Positions 24,182 to 34,363 of a DNA stretch of 42,871 bases are shown in pieces (the first letter of the stretch is position 1; every line of letters starts with the position of its first letter). Below the pieces are notes generated by a model. That model was not told the origin of the DNA. It searched no databases and saw nothing but the letters and a program-made list of their open reading frames with translations. Position numbers and translations under genes: made by a program. The DNA is taken from positions 1-42,871 of the forward strand of contig CASFXG010000017.1 of assembly GCA_949298635.1 (NCBI GenBank), read 5' to 3'. The DNA comes from an uncultured Coriobacteriaceae bacterium. Its GTDB lineage: Bacteria; Actinomycetota; Coriobacteriia; Coriobacteriales; Coriobacteriaceae.

Positions 24182-25375
24182 ATGGCGCAATCGAATTCCA
24201 CCGGAAACGCGCTCGTACACCTGCGCGAGGCGCTCGCCCAGCGCACCGGCACCCGGGCATGCGATTGGCACCTCGTCTTCAAAGCCCGCTACGGCATGCG
24301 CGAGGTCTTCCGCACCCTCCGCGAGGTGCGCGGAGAAGGGTGCGTGGTCACGACGCTCTTCACCGGCTGCACTGCGGCGGACTCTATCGTGGCGTCTGGT
24401 CTCGCGCCCGCATACGCCGATATCGACCCTGCGACGCTCACCGTCGACGCCCAAGCGCTTGAGGTGGACGAGAATGTGCGCGCGGTGATCGTGCAGCACT
24501 CATACGGCATGATCGACTGCGCCAAGACCGCTGCGTGCGCCGCAAAGGCCCATGCCGCCGGGGCGCTTGTCGTCGAGGACAGCGCGCACTGCGTTGCCCG
24601 CATGGCGCGCGACGCCGCAGGCAAGCCCATCGCCGACATCTCCATCCATTCGATGGGCATCGAGAAGCAGCTCGGCGTGGGGTTCGGCGGAGCGATCTGG
24701 GTAAACCCCGCCATGAACGACGCGCGTCTCTACGCCGCGCTCACCCGTACCCTCGAGGCGCTGCCGCCGCTTCCCGCGAAGATCGACGCCGCCGTTCGCC
24801 GCTATCGCAATCAGAACCGGGTACTCGCGCATCTTCCGCGCGCCGTGAGCGGGCCGGCGAGGGCGCATCTTGCCGCAACAGGCCGCCTTGAGCTGCCCGT
24901 TGCGGACATGGAACGCCGCGGCCGCCTTCCCTACCCGTCTTACCTGCCGAGCGAGTGGATCGCGCAGAGGATTCTCGACGGCCTCTCTTCGCTCAACGAG
25001 GACGAGGCGAATCGCATCGCGTGGACGAAGGGCTACCTCGAGGCGCTGGAGGGGCTTAACGGCATCGAGATCCCCGAGGCGGCACGCACCGTCGCTCGCG
25101 AGCAATCGCTCATCCGCTTCCCTATCGTGCTTCCCAGCGAAGCCGCAGCGGATCCGCTCATCGCGGAGCTCCGCGGCAGCCACCTGTATTGCGTCGACTG
25201 GTACCGGATGCCGTTCTATCCCGGCGCGTTCGACCTCGCGCCCTACAATATGTCCGAGGATGATCCGCGCTACCAGGGCTTCTTCAAGCGCTACGGCGGC
25301 ATCGTGGGACTTCCCACCGATATCGACATCGCGCGTCTGCCCGATGTGGTCGAGATCGTCCGCCGTCACGCCTAG
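24182..25375 (+). CDS. DegT/DnrJ/EryC1/StrS-type PLP aminotransferase
   Basis: A 397-aa fold-type I aminotransferase. The cofactor aspartate is in VVEDSAHCV (about 133). The Schiff-base lysine is probably Lys162 in SMGIEKQLGVGFGGAIW. The family's early segment TTLFTGCTAADSIVASGLAPAYADID matches the substrate-entry region. The C-terminal part PYNMSEDDPRYQGFFKRYGGIVGLPTD resembles the GCXXLP-like end of the family. Most relatives aminate nucleotide sugars, but no sugar-nucleotide genes are nearby. The neighbouring ATP-grasp ligase suggests an amino-containing small molecule or wall precursor. AAAGG lies about 10 bases before the ATG. Confidence 0.85.
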   Translation: MAQSNSTGNALVHLREALAQRTGTRACDWHLVFKARYGMREVFRTLREVRGEGCVVTTLFTGCTAADSIVASGLAPAYADIDPATLTVDAQALEVDENVRAVIVQHSYGMIDCAKTAACAAKAHAAGALVVEDSAHCVARMARDAAGKPIADISIHSMGIEKQLGVGFGGAIWVNPAMNDARLYAALTRTLEALPPLPAKIDAAVRRYRNQNRVLAHLPRAVSGPARAHLAATGRLELPVADMERRGRLPYPSYLPSEWIAQRILDGLSSLNEDEANRIAWTKGYLEALEGLNGIEIPEAARTVAREQSLIRFPIVLPSEAAADPLIAELRGSHLYCVDWYRMPFYPGAFDLAPYNMSEDDPRYQGFFKRYGGIVGLPTDIDIARLPDVVEIVRRHA

Positions 25376-25406
25376 GCATAAAACCCGCTCCCCACGCAGC
25401 CCATAC

Positions 25407-25474
25407 GGCCAACCGGGCTTCCTTCCATCATGTTCTCACCTAAACGTGATGGTGGGCGACCCGGCTGGCCTTTT
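25407..25474. terminator. Convergent terminator between aminotransferase gene and murJ
   Basis: GGCCAACCGGG ... CCATCA (25407-25430) pairs with TGATGG ... CCCGGCTGGCC (25447-25470), with one mismatch and an internal loop, followed by TTTT on the plus strand. It sits between the two convergent stop codons and may serve both directions. Confidence 0.7.
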
Positions 25475-25480
25475 ATCAAG

Positions 25481-27139
25481 CTATGCCCGTTTGAGCAGGC
25501 GGGCGACGTGGCGGAAGATGCCGTCGAAGAAGGGCGATTCGGAAACGCCCATCGCATACGCGGCGCCGAACGATGCCACGATGGCCGGGATGCCAGCCAC
25601 CGCCACGAACACGATGCCCATAAGTGTGCCGCTCGGCTCACCGAGAACGAAGGCGAGCGCCTGGAGCACGGCCCAACCCACGGCAGAGCCCAGAATGCCG
25701 AAACCGAAGGCGCGGAGACTCGGCGCCACGATGGAGCGCAACCCGAATGCGCCGATCTCGCGGCGAATCGAGATGAGCGAGATCGCATCCACGGCAATGA
25801 AGAGGAATGTCGAGCTCAACGGCACGACGTAGAGCCCGTAGATCGGCGTGAGCACGATGCAGAACGCCACTTGAATGACGGCGGCAACCACGCTCGCGAC
25901 CATGTAGATCTTCATGCGCATGAGCGACGAGCACACCTTCTGCAGATACGTCGACACGCCGTAGAACGGCAGCGCGAGCGACTGCACCTGGAGGTAGGTT
26001 GCCGTGAGCATCGCGTCCTCCGCATCGAGACCGCCGAGGACCGCGACGAGGTAGGGAGCGAACGTCATGAGCAGCAGCATGCAGGGAATCGTGGTGAAGC
26101 CGACCTTGCGGATGCCCGAAGCGACCGTGCGGCGGTACGCATCCATGCGCTCGGCGACACGGTAATTCGAGAGCTCGGTGAACAAGGCCGTGGTGATGGG
26201 AATCACAAGGATGGAATAGGGCAGCACGTACCACACGCGCGCATAATACGAGATCGCGGCGCCGTTTGCGGTGACCTGGAGCGCACACGACGACTGCACG
26301 GCGTTCGTGGGAAACGACGAGAGCATGATGATGAGCGTGGGGAGCCCGATGGTGAGCGTCTCTTTGATGGCCGGATCGTGCAGATCAACCCGGAACCGCA
26401 GGCGAACGCCGTGCCTGCGCAGCGCAGGCAGCTGGATGAAGACCTGCGCCGCGACGCCGAGCGGATTGCCGATGGCAAGGATGATGAGCCCCTCGCGCCA
26501 GCCCACGATGCCGCCCTTTACCAAGAAGGCATAGAGCGAGAACGAGGCGATGGTGATGATGTTGTTCACGATGGGGGCCGCGGTGCTCCACCAGTAGTCG
26601 CGCTCGGCGTTGAGCACGCCCGAGATCACCGACGACATGCCATAGAGGATCACCTCGAAGGCGAAGAAACGGAAGAACCAAACCGCGAGCTCGAAATCGA
26701 AGGCCGCATCCGCTCCTGCAGACTGCGTCCACACGATGGGCGCGGCGAAGATGAGGCAGGCTATAGAAAGAACGCCCATGACGATGAGGACGAGCGAGAG
26801 CAAGTTCGAAGCGTACGCTGCCGCCCCCGTACGGCCGAGCTTGCCGCGCACCGAAAGGTATACCGGTAGAAACGACGTGATGAGCATGCCACCCATGACG
26901 AGCTCGTACAGCATGTTCGGCAGATTCGAGGCGACGGTATAGCAGCTCGCCACCGACATGAGTGCGCCGGAAAGGGCGTTCGCCTGCGCCATCGTGCGAC
27001 CGAAGCCGGTGATGCGGCTGATGATGACGAGCAGGCTCGCGCCATTCGCCTTGCGCGATACGAGCTCCTCGACCTCTTCCTCGGACTCTTGGCCGGGAAT
27101 CGGCACCGCGGTCTCACTCCTTGGTTCGAGCTCCGTCAT
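25481..27139 (-). CDS. murJ: Lipid II flippase MurJ
   Basis: Multispan membrane protein (552 aa, MviN/MurJ of the MOP superfamily) that moves peptidoglycan precursors across the membrane. A hydrophilic, acidic N-terminal tail of about 30 residues precedes the first span. Family features: ISRITGFGRTMAQANALSG, ASNLPNMLYELVMGGMLITSFLPVYL, and about 14 hydrophobic spans. GGAGA lies 5 bases before the ATG. Neighbouring wall genes (NlpC/P60, FemX) make an envelope role fitting. The C-terminus is short and basic (HVARLLKRA). Confidence 0.93.
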   Translation of the reverse strand: MTELEPRSETAVPIPGQESEEEVEELVSRKANGASLLVIISRITGFGRTMAQANALSGALMSVASCYTVASNLPNMLYELVMGGMLITSFLPVYLSVRGKLGRTGAAAYASNLLSLVLIVMGVLSIACLIFAAPIVWTQSAGADAAFDFELAVWFFRFFAFEVILYGMSSVISGVLNAERDYWWSTAAPIVNNIITIASFSLYAFLVKGGIVGWREGLIILAIGNPLGVAAQVFIQLPALRRHGVRLRFRVDLHDPAIKETLTIGLPTLIIMLSSFPTNAVQSSCALQVTANGAAISYYARVWYVLPYSILVIPITTALFTELSNYRVAERMDAYRRTVASGIRKVGFTTIPCMLLLMTFAPYLVAVLGGLDAEDAMLTATYLQVQSLALPFYGVSTYLQKVCSSLMRMKIYMVASVVAAVIQVAFCIVLTPIYGLYVVPLSSTFLFIAVDAISLISIRREIGAFGLRSIVAPSLRAFGFGILGSAVGWAVLQALAFVLGEPSGTLMGIVFVAVAGIPAIVASFGAAYAMGVSESPFFDGIFRHVARLLKRA

Positions 27140-27168
27140 CTTCTCCGCATACCTCCCCTATACATGAC

Positions 27169-27193
27169 AGCGCCCCCGTCAACCGAGGGCGCT
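27169..27193 (-). terminator. Hairpin after the NlpC/P60 gene
   Basis: AGCGCCC and GGGCGCT with inner CG pairs form a compact stem 36 bases after the NlpC stop codon. No T-run follows on the minus strand, so terminator function is uncertain. Confidence 0.4.
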
Positions 27194-27228
27194 GATCCGA
27201 ATCGAGCTGCGCGCGGGCGCCGCCAGTC

Positions 27229-28380
27229 TTATACCGGCGAGCCGCCGCCAGCGAAGTTTCCACCCGTGTAGAGCGTGCTCACCACGACGCCAACACCCGG
27301 CGAGGAAGCATGGACATACTGTCCGCCACCGATATAGATGCCCACGTGGTAGATCGCGCTACCGCTGCCGCCATGGCCCCAGAAAACGAGATCGCCCGGC
27401 GAAAGGTAGCTCGTGCTGTACACGAGATGGCCTTTCCCCGCCACGATGTTGTACTGAGCCTGCGAGGAGTGGGTGATCGAGATACCCATCTGGCCGTAGC
27501 AGTAGGTCACCAGGCCGGAGCAGTCGAACGTGTTGGGGCCTGCGGTCGCAAACACGTAACCCTTCCCCACCTGCGCGAGCGCTATGTCGACCACGCTCGA
27601 GGGCGCATTGCCGGAATCGGTGTTCGAGGAATCATTGTTGCTTCCGCCGCCGTTGCTGTTGCCGCCGCTGTTGTCGGCATTCGAATCGCTGTTGTTCCCC
27701 TGCTCTTCGCGGTCGGCCTGCTCGGCCTCCTGACGCGCAGCCTCCTCGGCGGCGCGGCGAGCCTCTTCTTCGGCAAGCTGCTGCTGGAGCTCGCTATCGA
27801 GCCCCTCGTAATACGCCTGCTGCTCGGAGACCTTCGCCTGAATTTCGGCGGTCTTCTGCTCTTGCTCTTCGACAAGCTGCTGCTGCTCCGCCTCCTGCTC
27901 GGCGAGGTCCTCGCGGCGCTGCTGAAGCTCTTCGCGCGTCGACTTGACTTCCTCGACGAGCTCGGAGTCGTAGTCGATCATGCGGTTGGCGTAGTAGAAC
28001 CTCGTGACAAGCTCTTCGAAATCGGACGCGCCCACGATCACGGAAAGCGGGCTGCTCGACGTATCCTGCTTGTACGATTCGGCGAGACGCTCGGAGAGCT
28101 TCTCCTGCCCCTCTTCGAGCTTCACCTCGAGCTCGGCGATATCGTCCTCGGTCTGAGCGATCTCATGCTGCGTGCTTTCGAGATCCTGCTGGAGCTGGTA
28201 GAGCTCGTTGCTCGCAGACTCAAGCTCGTTGGCATATCGGGTAAGCGTGCTATACGCCTCATTGACCTGAGCCTGAAGCTCGCTCGAAGGGGTGGCGAGC
28301 GCAGAAACCGGGAACGTACCCAGTGCAAGAGCAGCGGAAACGAGCAGTGTGAGAGCCCGTGAGGTGTGTTTCGAGTGCAT
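27229..28380 (-). CDS. Secreted coiled-coil NlpC/P60 peptidoglycan hydrolase
   Basis: A 383-aa exported protein. The signal peptide covers residues 1 to about 30 (core LTLLVSAALALGTFPVSALA). A long coiled coil rich in Gln and Glu runs to about residue 230. A low-complexity Asn/Ser/Gly/Asp linker follows, then an NlpC/P60 catalytic domain with Cys in NTFDCSGLVTYCYG, His in YHVGIYIGGGQYVHAS. Such proteins cut peptide bonds in peptidoglycan during growth and division, with the coil often acting as a brake. I use the ATG at 28380 since the GAGAGGATC ribosome site would overlap the upstream ATG. Confidence 0.93.
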   Translation of the reverse strand: MHSKHTSRALTLLVSAALALGTFPVSALATPSSELQAQVNEAYSTLTRYANELESASNELYQLQQDLESTQHEIAQTEDDIAELEVKLEEGQEKLSERLAESYKQDTSSSPLSVIVGASDFEELVTRFYYANRMIDYDSELVEEVKSTREELQQRREDLAEQEAEQQQLVEEQEQKTAEIQAKVSEQQAYYEGLDSELQQQLAEEEARRAAEEAARQEAEQADREEQGNNSDSNADNSGGNSNGGGSNNDSSNTDSGNAPSSVVDIALAQVGKGYVFATAGPNTFDCSGLVTYCYGQMGISITHSSQAQYNIVAGKGHLVYSTSYLSPGDLVFWGHGGSGSAIYHVGIYIGGGQYVHASSPGVGVVVSTLYTGGNFAGGGSPV

Positions 28381-28505
28381 AGGGGAAGATCCTCTCATTC
28401 GCTAACAGCCATAACTATAGCAAGCACACCGAACACCGAGCCCGGGTTTGGGGATTCTTCAAGCTATAACCAAAGCACCTTCACAGAATGCCTGTGGACA
28501 AGATC

Positions 28506-28994
28506 CTATCGCGTGATCGCAGCGACGGTGGCGCCGGTGAACGCCACGAGGTCGTCCGGCGCGACGGCGAGCCGCACGCCGCGCCGGCCACCGGAGATGT
28601 AGATCTCGTCCCACAGCTCGCAGGTCTCGTCGATGATCGTGGGAAAGCGCTTCTTCATACCTATGGGCGAGCATCCCCCGCGCATATAGCCCGTCACCGG
28701 CACAAGGTCGCGCACGTGCATCATGCTGAGCGCCTTCTCCCCCGCCACGGAGGCTGCGCGCTTAAGATCGAGCTCTTCGGCAACGGGTATGCAACACACC
28801 ACATGACCGCCGCTGGGCGTCTCGGTGACGAGGGTCTTGAAACCTTGACCGGGATTCTCGCCGAGCTGCTCGGCGACGTGGATGCCCGAGAGATCGCTCT
28901 CATCGACCTCGTACGTTTGAACCTCGTATGCGATGCCCGCGCGGTCGAGCTCGCGCATGGCGTTCGTCTTCTGCAGCTTCTCCTGTTTGGCCAT
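28506..28994 (-). CDS. ybaK: YbaK/EbsC-type Cys-tRNA(Pro)/aminoacyl-tRNA deacylase
   Basis: A 162-aa editing-domain protein. Family features: QKTNAMRELDRAGIAYEVQTY, GFKTLVTETPSGGHVVCCIPVAEELDLK with the catalytic-type lysine context, the GYMRGGCSPIGMKKRFPTIID motif and ISGGRRGVRLAVAPDDL. These free-standing enzymes remove cysteine wrongly attached to tRNA-Pro. GGAGG lies just before the ATG at 28994. A 37-bp inverted repeat of the ACCCCAG family lies 12 bases upstream of the start codon. Confidence 0.93.
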   Translation of the reverse strand: MAKQEKLQKTNAMRELDRAGIAYEVQTYEVDESDLSGIHVAEQLGENPGQGFKTLVTETPSGGHVVCCIPVAEELDLKRAASVAGEKALSMMHVRDLVPVTGYMRGGCSPIGMKKRFPTIIDETCELWDEIYISGGRRGVRLAVAPDDLVAFTGATVAAITR

Positions 28995-29006
28995 GACGCC
29001 TCCCCC

Positions 29007-29116
29007 GGCATGTAACATTACCCCAGCGACTTTTTTACATGGCGTATCGAATGCCCTCCCCCAGAAGTTCCATCAGCGTGCCATGTAAAAAAGTCGCTGG
29101 GGTAATTTTACATGCC
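29007..29116. repeat. 37-bp inverted repeat, ACCCCAG family, after uvrA
   Basis: Arms 29007-29043 and 29080-29116 match at 36 of 37 positions, with a 36-base loop. Each arm contains TTACCCCAGCGACTTTTTT flanked by ATGT and ACAT. It starts 16 bases after the uvrA stop codon (minus strand). Confidence 0.88.
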
Positions 29117-29132
29117 GCATATATAACACGCG

Positions 29133-32000
<2,868 letters not shown>

Positions 32001-32100
32001 GGTTGCTCCGTTTCATTGTTGGCAACCTTTGATTCTAGCGCAGAGGACGCGGGCTCCCCTCACCTGCCGTGTCCGTCACGGTTTGTTCAAGCCTTGTTCG

Positions 32101-32131
32101 ATGTAAAAACACCCCAGGGGTTTTTTAACAT
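32101..32131. repeat. ACCCCAG-family palindrome, single unit, upstream of uvrA
   Basis: ATGTAAAAACACCCC, a central A, then GGGGTTTTTTAACAT: 13 of 15 positions pair. It has the same AAAA/ACCCCAGGGG/TTTT layout as the larger inverted repeats at 15195-15343 and 29007-29116. It lies about 120 bases after the nudC stop codon and 100 bases before the uvrA start. Confidence 0.75.
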
Positions 32132-32137
32132 GCGCCC

Positions 32138-32215
32138 ATGAACGGGATGCAGATTCGTCCCCATTCAGGATGCAAATACATCCCTTTTCGACCGACGAAA
32201 CGGATATATCTGCAT
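32138..32215. repeat. Repeated GATGCA elements upstream of uvrA
   Basis: Two similar words, GGGATGCAGATTCGTCCC (32148-32165) and AGGATGCAAATACATCCC, are followed by ATATATCTGCATC in inverted sense. TGAACGGG and CCCATTCA flank the first word as imperfect inverted ends. No gene is evident here. The meaning is unknown. Confidence 0.5.
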
Positions 32216-32249
32216 CATAAACCTTGTAGAGCGATGCTCGAAAGCGCCC

Positions 32250-33359
32250 CTAAAGCGGCGCGCCGTACCATTGCTCGATCATGTGGCGCGCGATGGAGGC
32301 GCGACCGGGCAGCTCGAGCTCGCCCGCCTCGACCGCATGGCGTAGCTCGTCTTTGGTGAACCAGCGCGCCGAGCCCACCTCTTCGTGGTCGACGAGCACC
32401 TCGGTGGAACACGCATGCGCGCGGAACCCCAACATGATCGACGCGGGGAACGGCCAGGGCTGCGATCCCAGGTAGCGCACCTCATCGAGCTCGACGCCCA
32501 CCTCTTCTCGCGCCTCGCGTCGAACTGCATGCTCCAGGCTTTCGCCCGCTTCCACGAACCCGGCAGAGACCGAAAAGAACTTCTTGCGCCATGCGGCGTT
32601 GTTCTGTAGAAGGATACGGTCGGCATCGTCGACGATCGCCGTGATCACCGCGGGCTCGATACGCGGGAAGAGCAGGCGCCCCGCATCGTTCGGGCTCGTG
32701 CAGGTCTGAGCCCAGCCGGAAAGCGTCGGGCGCACGGGCGCGCCGCACGCAGGACAGAAGCGCTGGTTTGCGTGCCAGGCGGCGAGCGCCACCGCCGTCG
32801 TGGCGATACCCGATTCGAACGGCGCGGCGCACGGCGCGAACTCACGCAGCTCAACCCAGTCGAAATCGCGCAGCGCGCGCTCGGCAAGAGAGCCAGCCGC
32901 CCCGTCAATCCCCTGGTCAGCACTCACATGCGCCGCGTTCACCGCGGGCGCGGGACTCGAGATATCGAGGGCGAGATAGGGCACCGCAGGCTCGCCGGCG
33001 CGGTCGAGCCCCAGGTAGATGACGAGCGCCCCGTCGCCGAGCGCCTCAGCGCGTACCTCGGCGCCCGAAAGCAGCGCGAGCGAAAGCGCGCCCTCGGGCA
33101 CCGTCGCATCCGGGCGCGGCGCCGCCGGATCGTTGAAACAAAAGAGCGCACCTGCCGACGCGCCCTGCGCATGCCGGGGCACCGCGACCATCCCGCCGTT
33201 TACGAGCACCACGCGCGTCGCCGCGTCGCCGAGCAACCATTCAATGAGCCCGTCCTCGCCGCGCCGCTCCACGTCGTAATCGATCTCGGTCTGGGCGAGC
33301 GGCAGGCTCGCCATGAACGCCGCGTCATCGAGTTCAGTCCATCTTCCATGCTCGGCCAT
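32250..33359 (-). CDS. nudC: NudC-type NAD(H) pyrophosphatase (Nudix)
   Basis: Hydrolyses NADH and possibly NAD-capped RNA (369 aa). The Nudix box reads GFVEAGESLEHAVRREAREE followed by VGVEL, and the NudC-specific SQPWPFP motif follows it. A zinc-ribbon region (FCPACGAPVRP ... QTCTSPNDAGRLLFPR) keeps three of the four usual cysteines; the fourth is replaced by a short polar insert. The N-terminal part is weakly conserved. The ATG at 33359 has GGAGG 8 bases upstream, whereas an ATG at 33392 would put that site inside the frame. Confidence 0.92.
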   Translation of the reverse strand: MAEHGRWTELDDAAFMASLPLAQTEIDYDVERRGEDGLIEWLLGDAATRVVLVNGGMVAVPRHAQGASAGALFCFNDPAAPRPDATVPEGALSLALLSGAEVRAEALGDGALVIYLGLDRAGEPAVPYLALDISSPAPAVNAAHVSADQGIDGAAGSLAERALRDFDWVELREFAPCAAPFESGIATTAVALAAWHANQRFCPACGAPVRPTLSGWAQTCTSPNDAGRLLFPRIEPAVITAIVDDADRILLQNNAAWRKKFFSVSAGFVEAGESLEHAVRREAREEVGVELDEVRYLGSQPWPFPASIMLGFRAHACSTEVLVDHEEVGSARWFTKDELRHAVEAGELELPGRASIARHMIEQWYGAPL

Positions 33360-33494
33360 CGTGCGCCTCCAGCCCAGAATGATACCGTTCAACCGTTCTG
33401 GATTTTATCACGTCCGATTTGTTCGACATGCCCCGGCAAACCGCTTCATAGCGCACCGCCCGACGACTCCCCTCCCCGCTGTGCAAGATACCAC

Positions 33495-33580
33495 CTTGCT
33501 GTGCAAAAATCATAGAAAGCTTCAATAAGAGCTGCTCGAAATGGCCTTATTGAAGCTTTCTACGCTTTTTGCACAGCAAG
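33495..33580. repeat. 35-bp inverted repeat upstream of nudC
   Basis: Arms 33495-33529 and 33546-33580 match at 33 of 35 positions with a 16-base loop. The outer part is CTTGCTGTGCAAAAA and the inner part TAGAAAGCTTCAATAAG. GCTGTGCAA occurs once more at 33479. It could be a terminator-type hairpin or an interspersed element. Together with the remnants and REP pair it fills the 443-base gene-free gap 33360-33802. Confidence 0.75.
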
Positions 33581-33587
33581 AGGTGTG

Positions 33588-33633
33588 GCGTGAGCGCACG
33601 TTGCCATCGTAATAACCAGTCCAGCCTACGCTC
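33588..33633 (-). pseudogene. Fragment of a GNAT acetyltransferase gene
   Basis: The minus-strand translation VGWTGYYDGNVRSRHTS matches VWAGYYDGNERSRRVQ in the intact GNAT gene at 33803-34360. On the DNA level the first 34 bases nearly match 33929-33962. Neither start nor end of a gene is present, so it is a relic of a second copy. Confidence 0.7.
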
Positions 33634-33642
33634 TTACTTGAC

Positions 33643-33717
33643 CTCGTGCTGCGCCGACCCGTAAAGCGCCTCACCGCCTGGATGGAAGACGAGCTCGAAG
33701 CGGCGCATGTGGCGTAG
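33643..33717 (+). pseudogene. C-terminal fragment of a YhgE/Pip gene
   Basis: Twenty-four codons plus TAG: LVLRRPVKRLTAWMEDELEA then AHVA. The intact protein at 37815-40043 ends LVLRRPVMRLTAWMEDELEA then TQVM. I count 67 of 75 identical bases with 39969-40043. The fragment keeps the frame and the stop codon and lies on the same strand as the intact genes, 6.3 kb upstream of its match. It is a relic of a third YhgE/Pip gene. Confidence 0.8.
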
Positions 33718-33718
33718 C

Positions 33719-33787
33719 GCGTCACTTTGGGGACGGGTACGTTTGTGACGAAAACGACACAAACGTACCCGTCCCCAAAGTGACGCG
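33719..33787. repeat. Inverted REP pair, CGTCAC stem
   Basis: Plus-orientation unit CGTCAC, TTTGGGGACGGGTACGTTT, GTGACG (33720-33750) faces a minus-orientation unit with the same core (33761-33779). Together they form a 29-bp perfect hairpin with a 10-11 base loop. The 19-base core length is the same as near the RAYT gene, while the stem sequence differs. Confidence 0.88.
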
Positions 33788-33802
33788 CGTGATTGCGTGG
33801 TG

Positions 33803-34360
33803 TCATCCCGCGCGATGCCAGGCTTCCGCATCCAGGAGCTGGCAATGCTCGATACGGTGCTCGCCCAGCAACGACACGTCTCGCTCGGCGCTGAACTGAT
33901 GCACGAACCCGAGCTTTTCCTGGACGCGGCGTGAGCGCTCGTTGCCATCGTAGTAACCCGCCCAAACCGCGTGTATCCCCTCGTCCTCGAACGCATAGCG
34001 GAGGACTTCCGCAGCAGCCTCCGTGGCATAGCCGCGCCCTTGGAACGGGACACCGATCCAATAGCCGAGCTCTGCCTCATCGCTCCCCTGCACCAGATAC
34101 GAGGCGTCTTCATGCTTTAAGGCAACCGCGCCGACAAGTGCGCCCGTTGCCCGCTCCACGATAGCGAAGCTGTCGGGCACGGCAAGTACCTGCTGAATCA
34201 CCGCACGGCTCTCCTCAACGCTTGCATGAGGCGGCCAGCCCGCCCGAGGCCCAACGTGGGGATCGCGCGCAAGCTCGAACAACGCTGGCGCGTCATCGAG
34301 GCACCACGGCCGCAGCTCAAGCCGGTCAGTTGTAAGCTGCTCTTGCTTCAATTCCATCAT
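33803..34360 (-). CDS. GNAT-family N-acetyltransferase (RimJ/RimL-like)
   Basis: A 185-aa acetyltransferase of the Acetyltransf_3/RimJ-like type. It opens with TTDRLELRPWCLDDAPALFEL. The acetyl-CoA loop region reads ELGYWIGVPFQGRGYATEAAAEVLRYAF (motif GRGYAT), followed by the typical end GNERSRRVQEKLGFVHQ. The acceptor is unknown (ribosomal protein N-terminus, antibiotic or metabolite are all possible). It starts 3 bases after the TetR stop codon, so the two are co-transcribed; AGGAG sits 6 bases before the ATG. Its neighbours include a relic of a second copy. Confidence 0.88.
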   Translation of the reverse strand: MMELKQEQLTTDRLELRPWCLDDAPALFELARDPHVGPRAGWPPHASVEESRAVIQQVLAVPDSFAIVERATGALVGAVALKHEDASYLVQGSDEAELGYWIGVPFQGRGYATEAAAEVLRYAFEDEGIHAVWAGYYDGNERSRRVQEKLGFVHQFSAERDVSLLGEHRIEHCQLLDAEAWHRAG

Positions 34361-34363
34361 CTC

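Noticed and set aside
32090-32110. LexA/SOS box upstream of uvrA
   Set aside because: CGAACAAGGCTTGAAC on the minus strand superficially resembles an SOS box but lacks the required dyad symmetry.
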